From an uncultured Lutibacter sp. (lineage in GTDB: Bacteria > Bacteroidota > Bacteroidia > Flavobacteriales > Flavobacteriaceae), in assembly GCA_913061425.1 (NCBI GenBank), contig CAJXUO010000006.1, positions 1 through 13,384 of the forward strand: DNA of 13,384 nt. Reading direction: 5' to 3'. Under the pieces are notes generated by a model, which did no database searches, was not told where the DNA came from, and saw nothing but the letters and a program-made list of their open reading frames with translations. This document shows, piece after piece, positions 1 through 7,297 of the stretch (within the stretch, counting starts at the first letter, position 1; each line of letters starts with the position of its first letter). A program made the translations under genes and the position numbers.

Positions 1-43
1 TGTAGAGAGGTCTCGTGGGCTCGGAGATGTGTATAAGAGACAG
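1..43 (+). other. Illumina Nextera i7 adapter (assembly artefact)
   Basis: Bases 10-43 match the Nextera transposase read-2 adapter exactly, ending in the 19-base Tn5 mosaic end AGATGTGTATAAGAGACAG at 25-43. Bases 2-9 (GTAGAGAG) match, from memory, the Nextera index primer N707, and base 1 (T) fits the last base of the flanking P7 sequence. The block is therefore library adapter that was not trimmed before assembly and not part of the organism. Tn5 tagmentation joined it to genomic DNA at base 44. It should not be read as a transposon end or regulatory region. Confidence 0.97.
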
Positions 44-90
44 GATACTAGCTGTGTAAAAAATAGAAATAGGATAAGAATCTTTTTCAT
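44..90 (-). CDS. 5' end of a divergent gene encoding a secreted or membrane protein (partial)
   Basis: Reading leftwards from the ATG at 88-90 gives MKKILILFLFFTQLVS before the frame runs into adapter at base 43. This is a lysine-lysine n-region followed by a hydrophobic stretch, the typical start of a Sec signal peptide or a first membrane helix. Only 15 codons and two bases survive, so the mature protein and its family cannot be told. A TAnnTTTG element at 115-122 on the same strand lies 25 bases upstream of the ATG, at a sensible promoter distance. It is divergent from menE and shares its control region. The call rests on signal-peptide character plus the promoter match. Confidence 0.6.
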
Positions 91-114
91 TCAATTGTTT
101 TTGTTATAACGTTT

Positions 115-122
115 CAAATATA
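115..122 (-). promoter_or_regulatory. Bacteroidota -7 promoter element for the divergent signal-peptide gene
   Basis: The minus strand reads TATATTTG here, a full match to the Bacteroidota -7 consensus TAnnTTTG. It lies 24 bases upstream of the ATG at 90, giving a short untranslated leader. I do not see a good TTG-type -33 element about 19 bases further upstream, and the region is so AT-rich that chance matches are expected. Moderate to low confidence. Confidence 0.4.
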
Positions 123-185
123 TTATATAATATAAGGTTTACCTATTTTATAATCGCGATTTAAGAAAAAATTAAGGCTTAAATC

Positions 186-193
186 TACCTTTG
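186..193 (+). promoter_or_regulatory. Bacteroidota -7 promoter element for menE
   Basis: The plus strand reads TACCTTTG, matching TAnnTTTG, 23 bases before the ATG at 217 and 47 before the alternative ATG at 241. A matching -33 TTG is not evident, so this is half a promoter signature. Together with the element at 115-122 it makes 91-216 a divergent promoter region in which I see no gene. Confidence 0.4.
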
Positions 194-216
194 TTATTAT
201 TTATTAAACAATTGTT

Positions 217-1275
217 ATGCCAATTTTGTTAATTTGTAAGATGCAGTTCTCTATTCATAAAAATTTTCAACTAAATGGGTTTTCTTTTCTTAATAAAGAA
301 GAGTTGTTAGACTATTCAAAGTCTATTTCTAAACCAATTTTCGCTTTTTTATCAGAATTTTTATCAGATGTAATTATTGTTGAAGTTCAAACTTCGGGAT
401 CTACAGGAGTTCCGAAAATTGTAGAGATTAAAAAAGAGTTTTTCATAAACTCAGCAATAGCAACAGGAGAATTTTTTAATTTGAAAGAAAACACGACTGC
501 ATTAATGTGTTTGAATCCTGAATATATTGCTGGTAAAATGATGTTGGTAAGAGCATTGGTTTTAGGATGGAAATTAGATGTAGTTTCTCCATCTTCAAAT
601 CCATTAAGCAATATTGAAAAAGTATACGACTTCTCGGCGATGGTGCCTTTGCAAGTGTTTAGTTCAATGGATTGTTTACATAAAATAAAGAAGTTAATTA
701 TTGGAGGAGGTGTTGTGTCAAAAGGTTTAGAATCTAAATTAGAGAGCCTTACAACAGAAGTTTTTGCGACTTATGGTATGACAGAAACGGTTACACATAT
801 TGCTGTAAAAAAATTGAATGGAATGGCAAAGAAAGGTGAAAATTATTTTTTATTAGAAAATGTAAAAATCACAAAAGATGAAAGAAATTGTTTGGTGATT
901 GATGCTCCAAATGTTTCTGACACTAAAATAGTAACGAATGATATAGTTACTATTATTTCTGATACAGAGTTTCAATGGCTTGGAAGAGTTGATTCAATTA
1001 TTAATTCAGGAGGTGTAAAATTAATTCCAGAGCAAATAGAGCAAAAACTCTCTAAAATTATTTCTCAACGTTTTTTTATTAGTTCACTAACTGATGATAT
1101 GTTAGGTGAAAAGGTTGTTTTGATCATTGAAGGGGAGGAGGAAAATATTGATTTTTCTAGTGTAGACAGTTTGTCTAAGTATGAGATCCCAAAAGAAGTC
1201 TTTTTCCTACCAAAGTTTATAGAAACTGAAACCAAGAAAATTCATCGAAAAAAGACATTAGAATTATTGTTTTGA
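217..1275 (+). CDS. menE: o-succinylbenzoate-CoA ligase-like AMP-binding enzyme (MenE)
   Basis: This is an adenylate-forming acyl-CoA ligase of the short (about 350 aa) type that Flavobacteriaceae use as MenE. MenE activates o-succinylbenzoate with ATP and CoA for menaquinone synthesis. Visible motifs are the phosphate-binding loop TSGSTGVPK at residues 59-67, YGMTET at 186-191, GRVD at 256-259 and the hinge/C-domain start GGVKLIPEQIE at 265-275. The C-terminal catalytic-lysine region reads TETKKIHRKK near 337-346. The usual glycine before the catalytic lysine (TGK) is a lysine here, but the catalytic lysine itself (K341) appears present. The start may be 217 or the ATG at 241 (MQFSIHKNF); neither has a Shine-Dalgarno, and the first eight residues look unlike family N-termini, so 241 is possible. 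No other men gene is visible, so the substrate is inferred from family and length. It converges on yebC with 14 bp between stops. Confidence 0.8.
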   Translation: MPILLICKMQFSIHKNFQLNGFSFLNKEELLDYSKSISKPIFAFLSEFLSDVIIVEVQTSGSTGVPKIVEIKKEFFINSAIATGEFFNLKENTTALMCLNPEYIAGKMMLVRALVLGWKLDVVSPSSNPLSNIEKVYDFSAMVPLQVFSSMDCLHKIKKLIIGGGVVSKGLESKLESLTTEVFATYGMTETVTHIAVKKLNGMAKKGENYFLLENVKITKDERNCLVIDAPNVSDTKIVTNDIVTIISDTEFQWLGRVDSIINSGGVKLIPEQIEQKLSKIISQRFFISSLTDDMLGEKVVLIIEGEEENIDFSSVDSLSKYEIPKEVFFLPKFIETETKKIHRKKTLELLF

Positions 1276-1289
1276 TTAAGAGAATCACT

Positions 1290-2006
1290 CTACATAACCA
1301 TAGAATGATAGACGGTCTGAACATCTTCATCTTCTTCTAGTTTTTCTAATAGTTTTTCAACATCTGCTTGTTGTTCTTCAGATAGTTTGGTTGTAGTTGT
1401 TGGAATTCGATCGAATCCAGAAGATAAAATTTCGACATTTTCATTTTCAAAGAAAGATTGAATTGCGCCAAATTGTTCAAAAGGAGCATAGACAATAATA
1501 CCTTCTTCATCATCAAAAACTTCTTCAACATCAAAGTCTATCAATTCTAATTCCAGTTCTTCTAAATCTATTGTAATATCTTCTTTTTTAATCGTAAACG
1601 TACATGTATGATCAAACATAAAAATCACAGAACCTGAAGTTCCAAAATTCCCATCACATTTATTAAAAGCAGAACGGACATTGGCAACAGTTCTGTTATT
1701 ATTGTCAGTTGCAGTTTCAACTAAAAGTGCAATTCCGTGAGGTGCATAGCCTTCAAATAAAACTTCTTTATAGTTTGCAGTATCTTTATCAGAAGCCTTT
1801 TTAAGGGCTCTTTCTACATTTTCTTTAGGCATGTTGGCTGCCTTTGCATTTTGAATAACGGCTCTTAAACGTGAGTTAGCATCAGGATTTGGACCTCCTT
1901 CTTTTACTGCCATCACAATGTCTTTCCCTATTCTTGTAAACGTTTTTGCCATTGCTGACCAGCGTTTCATTTTTCGCCCTTTTCTTAGTTCAAATGCTCT
2001 TCCCAT
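1290..2006 (-). CDS. yebC: YebC/PmpR (TACO1) family translation or transcription factor
   Basis: The 238 aa product matches the YebC family over its whole length. The N-terminal basic helical region (MGRAFELRKGRKMKRW, then KTFTRIGKDI at 21-30) is the Bacteroidota form. It is followed by the conserved KEGGPNPDANSRLR region at 35-48 and the NMPKENVERALKKA helix at 58-71. The EGYAPHGIALLVE signature sits at 85-97, and NKCDGNFGTSGSVIFMF at 115-131. The C-terminal half is strongly acidic, as usual for the family. Members were first called DNA-binding regulators; newer work on YebC and mitochondrial TACO1 points to helping translation of difficult (for example proline-rich) stretches. It lies 29 bp downstream of the acyl-CoA carboxylase gene on the same strand with no terminator between, so co-transcription is likely. 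The start is ATG at 2004-2006. Confidence 0.93.
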   Translation of the reverse strand: MGRAFELRKGRKMKRWSAMAKTFTRIGKDIVMAVKEGGPNPDANSRLRAVIQNAKAANMPKENVERALKKASDKDTANYKEVLFEGYAPHGIALLVETATDNNNRTVANVRSAFNKCDGNFGTSGSVIFMFDHTCTFTIKKEDITIDLEELELELIDFDVEEVFDDEEGIIVYAPFEQFGAIQSFFENENVEILSSGFDRIPTTTTKLSEEQQADVEKLLEKLEEDEDVQTVYHSMVM

Positions 2007-2035
2007 TTCTATTTTTTTTAAATTCTAATTAGCAA

Positions 2036-3664
2036 TTATACCTGTATCACTCCCAAATTAAACGGTTTCTCAATCGGAGCATTATTTGCAGCTTCAATAC
2101 CCATAGTCAACCATTTTCTCGTGTTTATAGGGTCTATAATTGCATCTGTCCAGATTCTTGCCGCAGCGTAATACGGTGAAGTTTGCTTATCGTAGCGTTC
2201 TTCAATTGTTTTTAAAATTTCTTGTTCTTTTTCTGGTGTTATTTCTTCTCCTTGTTTTTTAAGCGAAGCAGTTTCGATCTGTAATAAAACTTTCGCTGCT
2301 TGTGAACCTCCCATAACTGCAAGTCTTGCACTTGGCCAAGCAAATATCAATCTTGGATCGTAGGCTTTTCCACACATTGCGTAATTTCCTGCTCCATAAG
2401 AATTCCCTATAATAACGGTAAATTTTGGAACTACAGAATTACTTACTGCATTTACCATTTTTGCGCCATCTTTTATAATGCCTCCATGTTCAGATTTGCT
2501 TCCTACCATAAACCCTGTAACATCTTGTAAGAAAACTAAAGGTATTTTTTTCTGATTACAATTAGCAATAAATCGAGTCGCTTTATCGGCGCTATCTGAA
2601 TAGATAACTCCTCCAAATTGCATTTCTTTTTTTGCATTCTTTACAACTTTTCTTTGGTTAGCAACAATTCCAACTGCCCAACCATCAATTCGAGTGTAAG
2701 CACAAATTATTGTTTTACCATAATCGGCTTTATACTCTTCAAATTCAGAATTATCAACTAAACGTTTGATAACCTCTTTCATATCGTATTGATCTGTTCT
2801 CAATTTTGGTAAAATACCGTATATATCTTGTGGGTTTTCTGTTGGTTTAGATGGTTTAATTCTATTGTATCCTGCTTTTTGGTTGTCTCCAATTTTGCTA
2901 AAAATATTCTTAATTTTATCTAACGCATCTTTGTCGTCAGTAGCTTTATAATCAGTTACGCCACTAATTTCACAGTGTGTTGTTGCGCCTCCTAAAGTTT
3001 CGTTATCTATATCTTCTCCAATTGCAGCTTTCACTAAATAACTTCCTGCAAGAAATATACTGGCTGTTTTATCAACGATGATAGCCTCGTCGCTCATGAT
3101 AGGAAGGTAGGCTCCTCCAGCAACACAACTTCCCATAATTGCAGAAATTTGAGTAATTCCCATACTGCTCATTACAGCGTTATTTCTAAAAATTCTACCA
3201 AAATGTTCTTTGTCGGGAAAAATTTCATCTTGCATTGGTAAATAAACTCCTGCAGAATCTACGAGATATATTATTGGAAGTTTATTCTCTATAGAAATTT
3301 CTTGTGCTCTTAAATTTTTCTTTCCTGTAATTGGAAACCATGCTCCAGCTTTCACTGTTGCATCATTTGCAACAACAATACACTGCTTTCCTGATATGTA
3401 ACCGATTTTCACAACAACTCCTCCAGAAGGACATCCTCCATGTTCTGCATACATTTCATCTCCTGCAAAGGCTCCAATCTCTATAGAATCAGATTTTTCA
3501 TCAAGTAAATAATCAATTCGTTCTCTTGCTGTTAACTTTCCTTTCGCATGATGTTTTTCAATACGCTTTTCGCCACCACCTTTGTAAACTTTGAGCAATT
3601 TTCTTTTTAAATCTGATACTTGAAGTTTATTATAATCTTCGTTTTTGTTGAAGTTTACATCCAT
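2036..3664 (-). CDS. Acyl-CoA carboxylase beta (carboxyltransferase) subunit, methylcrotonyl-CoA carboxylase type
   Basis: The product (542 aa from the ATG at 3662-3664; the GTG one codon upstream is unlikely) is a two-lobed biotin-dependent carboxyltransferase. It moves CO2 from carboxybiotin onto an acyl-CoA. The first lobe carries LVDSAGVYLPMQDEIFPDKEHFGRIF around 134-159 and the oxyanion-hole glycines in GSCVAGGAYLP at 178-188. The second lobe carries FLQDVTGFMVG at 378-388 and GNSYGAGNYAMCG at 420-432. The pattern SAGVYLPMQ plus TGFMVG, and the C-terminal DPINTRKW...NAPIEKPFNLG, resemble MCC beta rather than propionyl-CoA carboxylase, suggesting a role in leucine or isoprenoid-acid breakdown. 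Substrate is inferred. No biotin carboxylase or biotin carrier gene lies in the window, so its alpha partner must be encoded elsewhere. yebC follows 29 bp downstream. Confidence 0.9.
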   Translation of the reverse strand: MDVNFNKNEDYNKLQVSDLKRKLLKVYKGGGEKRIEKHHAKGKLTARERIDYLLDEKSDSIEIGAFAGDEMYAEHGGCPSGGVVVKIGYISGKQCIVVANDATVKAGAWFPITGKKNLRAQEISIENKLPIIYLVDSAGVYLPMQDEIFPDKEHFGRIFRNNAVMSSMGITQISAIMGSCVAGGAYLPIMSDEAIIVDKTASIFLAGSYLVKAAIGEDIDNETLGGATTHCEISGVTDYKATDDKDALDKIKNIFSKIGDNQKAGYNRIKPSKPTENPQDIYGILPKLRTDQYDMKEVIKRLVDNSEFEEYKADYGKTIICAYTRIDGWAVGIVANQRKVVKNAKKEMQFGGVIYSDSADKATRFIANCNQKKIPLVFLQDVTGFMVGSKSEHGGIIKDGAKMVNAVSNSVVPKFTVIIGNSYGAGNYAMCGKAYDPRLIFAWPSARLAVMGGSQAAKVLLQIETASLKKQGEEITPEKEQEILKTIEERYDKQTSPYYAAARIWTDAIIDPINTRKWLTMGIEAANNAPIEKPFNLGVIQV

Positions 3665-3703
3665 CACTATACGTCTTAATTTATATTGCTAAAGTAAGAA
3701 AAT

Positions 3704-3802
3704 TTAATCGTAAGAATTGATAATTTCCTCTACAGTTTCAGCAATTTCAGTGTGTCGTTGTTCTTTTTCTAATTGCGATTTTTTTGTAGCCTGTAATTTC
3801 AC
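3704..3802 (-). CDS. Small 32-codon ORF of unknown function, possibly a gene remnant
   Basis: On the minus strand a frame opens at GTG (3800-3802) and closes at TAA (3704-3706), with an in-frame stop three codons before the GTG. The peptide is hydrophilic and helix-like (a KKSQLEKEQRH segment, then EIAETVEEIINSYD), unlike the Phe/Cys-rich translation of the opposite strand. That composition is the main reason to suspect coding. It lies 39 bp upstream of the carboxylase ATG, in the same frame but separated from it by two stops (TAA and TAG). It could be a short leader gene, the 3' remnant of a deleted gene, or chance. I do not recognise it. Confidence 0.3.
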   Translation of the reverse strand: MKLQATKKSQLEKEQRHTEIAETVEEIINSYD

Positions 3803-3810
3803 TATTATTT

Positions 3811-3841
3811 AAAACTCAAGATAACTATCTTGAGTTTTTTT
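3811..3841 (+). terminator. Rho-independent terminator with no evident upstream plus-strand gene
   Basis: AAAACTCAAGATA at 3811-3823 pairs perfectly with TATCTTGAGTTTT at 3826-3838, and a run of seven T follows on the plus strand (3835-3841). In practice the hairpin has about 11 pairs and a small AU loop. On the minus strand only four T follow the stem, so the plus orientation is favoured. The genes to the left are all on the minus strand, so it would end a plus-strand transcript antisense to the carboxylase gene region, or protect fadH from read-through. It sits directly upstream of the fadH control region. Confidence 0.7.
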
Positions 3842-3870
3842 ATTTTCAAAAAATGACTTAACTTGCTTAA

Positions 3871-5937
<2,067 letters not shown>

Positions 5938-5941
5938 ATAG

Positions 5942-5979
5942 AGTAAAAATCCCGCTAAAAGTGGGATTTTTACTTTTTT
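5942..5979 (+). terminator. Rho-independent terminator of fadH
   Basis: AGTAAAAATCCCGC at 5942-5955 pairs with GTGGGATTTTTACT at 5961-5974 (14 pairs, one of them G-U) around a TAAAA loop. T residues run from 5974 to 5979. It begins 4 bp after the fadH stop and separates fadH from lpxD. Confidence 0.93.
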
Positions 5980-6025
5980 AAATATTAAAAATGACTTTTA
6001 AAAAATCTAATCTCAAAATCAAAAA

Positions 6026-7012
6026 ATGAAATCATTTACTGTACAAGAAATTAATTCGCTTTTAAATGGCGTATTAATAGGAGATTCTGCACATAAAATT
6101 TATGCACCCGAACAAATTGAAAAGGCAGAAAAAGGACAGATTACTTTTATTGGAAATAGAAAGTTTGCTCGTTTATGGGAAAACTCGAATGCAAGTGCAG
6201 CAATTGTAGATGAAAAAATAGAGTTACTTCCAGGCGAAGGAAAATCGTTTATAAAAGTAAAAAATGCAGACTTAGCAATGGCGACTTTATTGGAGGCTTT
6301 TGAACTAGATTCTCCGTCTTTTGAGGTTGATATTCATCCAACAGCTGTAATTGATAAAACAGTTCAATTAGGAAAATGCTGTAAAATAGGCGCAAATTCT
6401 TATATAGGAAAAAATGTTGTTTTGGGTGATAACGTTACCGTTTATCCTAACGTTTCAATTTTTGATGATTCTACCATTGGTAATCATACTGTAATTTGGT
6501 CAGGAACTGTAATTAGAGAACGTAGCGAAATAGGAAATTCCTGTATTTTTCATGCGAATGTAAGTATAGGTGCAGACGGATTTGGATATCGCCCAAGCGA
6601 ACAAGGTTTAACTAAGATTATTCATATAGGAAATGTAGTTATAGGAAATCATGTTGAGATTGGTGCTAATTCCTGTGTAGATAGAGGTAAATTTAGTTCA
6701 ACTATTTTAGGTGATGGATGTAAAATTGATAACTTGGTACAGATTGGACATAATTCTGTATTGGGTAAATTCTGTATAATGGCTGGTAATAGTGGTCTGG
6801 CAGGTTCTGTAACTCTTGGAGATGGCGTAATTATTGGAGGAAGTGCATCTATTAAAGATCACACTACAATTCATTCAGGTGCAATAGTTGGAGCAGGTTC
6901 TGGTGTAATTGCTGATGTAGCAGCCGGAAAAACAGTTTTAGGTTATCCTGCATGTGATGCTAAAGAAAAGATGAAACAATGGGTAGCCATACGTAAATTA
7001 GGTAGAGCTTAG
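6026..7012 (+). CDS. lpxD: UDP-3-O-(3-hydroxyacyl)glucosamine N-acyltransferase (LpxD)
   Basis: LpxD adds the second 3-hydroxyacyl chain, from acyl-ACP, to UDP-3-O-acyl-glucosamine in lipid A synthesis in the cytoplasm. The 328 aa product has the LpxD N-terminal uridine-binding domain at about 1-98, including AEKGQITFIGNRKF at 34-47. A left-handed beta-helix of hexapeptide repeats follows (about 105-295). The family signature GADGFGY is at 182-188. The catalytic-base histidine is in QIGHNSVLG (H242), and a second conserved histidine is in IKDH (H279). The C-terminus is slightly shorter than in E. coli (341 aa). lpxA, lpxC and fabZ are not nearby, so this may be a second, unlinked LpxD paralogue, which Flavobacteriaceae can have. 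The start is ATG 6026 after an A-rich leader without Shine-Dalgarno. Confidence 0.92.
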   Translation: MKSFTVQEINSLLNGVLIGDSAHKIYAPEQIEKAEKGQITFIGNRKFARLWENSNASAAIVDEKIELLPGEGKSFIKVKNADLAMATLLEAFELDSPSFEVDIHPTAVIDKTVQLGKCCKIGANSYIGKNVVLGDNVTVYPNVSIFDDSTIGNHTVIWSGTVIRERSEIGNSCIFHANVSIGADGFGYRPSEQGLTKIIHIGNVVIGNHVEIGANSCVDRGKFSSTILGDGCKIDNLVQIGHNSVLGKFCIMAGNSGLAGSVTLGDGVIIGGSASIKDHTTIHSGAIVGAGSGVIADVAAGKTVLGYPACDAKEKMKQWVAIRKLGRA

Positions 7013-7031
7013 ATATTCATTTTACCTTCTA

Positions 7032-7059
7032 TTTTTATAGGATGTATAAACTATAAAAA
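7032..7059. repeat. AT-rich inverted repeat downstream of lpxD
   Basis: TTTTTATAG (7032-7040) pairs perfectly with CTATAAAAA (7051-7059) across a 10-base loop. It lies 20 bp after the lpxD stop. There is no T-run after it on the plus strand, so it is not a standard terminator; it could stabilise the lpxD 3' end. In so AT-rich a stretch it may be chance. Confidence 0.3.
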
Positions 7060-7073
7060 ACAAAATAAATAAC

Positions 7074-7081
7074 GATATTTG
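7074..7081 (+). promoter_or_regulatory. Possible -7 element for the small membrane protein/ettA pair
   Basis: GATATTTG differs from the Bacteroidota TAnnTTTG consensus at one position (G for the first T), 33 bases before the ATG at 7115. The first clear TTG-type -33 partner is missing. It is listed because this is the only reasonable promoter candidate in the 102 bp gap before the two-gene unit. Confidence 0.25.
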
Positions 7082-7114
7082 TAATTCACTTTTTTTCAAT
7101 AAACAGAAAGGCAT

Positions 7115-7297
7115 ATGGCAATGAATAAAAATACTGTGTTAGGCTGGGCAACATTTATTATGATACTTGTTGGAATAGCGCTAATTTTAATGGGAGCATA
7201 TAGATACAATGATGTTGCAGGTTGGGGATTTGCTTCAGTAGGAATAGGATTTTTGGCAAATGCGTGGGTTTTTAATGCTTTAAAAGGAAGAGTATAA
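7115..7297 (+). CDS. Small two-helix membrane protein (CAL67264-like family)
   Basis: The product is 60 aa, or 58 aa if translation begins at the second ATG (7121, MNKNTVLGW). An AGAAAGG stretch at 7105-7111 sits 3 bases from the first ATG and 9 from the second, so its spacing favours the second. The protein has two hydrophobic segments, about 10-28 (WATFIMILVGIALILMGAY) and 36-55 (GWGFASVGIGFLANAWVFN), joined by a short polar turn. No catalytic motif is visible. From memory it resembles the small flavobacterial membrane protein family named CAL67264; that assignment is unverified. Its stop overlaps the ettA start by one base (TAATG), suggesting translational coupling. A functional link to EttA is inference only. 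Confidence 0.8.
   Translation: MAMNKNTVLGWATFIMILVGIALILMGAYRYNDVAGWGFASVGIGFLANAWVFNALKGRV

Noticed and set aside
25..43. Tn5/IS50 mosaic end as evidence of a transposon
   Set aside because: It is part of a complete Nextera adapter with index bases, so it is from library preparation.
387..611. 74-codon minus-strand ORF
   Set aside because: Antisense shadow of the menE phosphate-loop region.
1346..1534. 62-codon minus-strand ORF inside yebC
   Set aside because: Out-of-frame reading of the acidic yebC C-terminus, giving a Leu/Lys/Asn-rich peptide without features.
3700..3812. Plus-strand Cys-rich frame ending at the orphan terminator
   Set aside because: No ATG or GTG near its beginning and a composition expected from the antisense of the charged minus-strand ORF.
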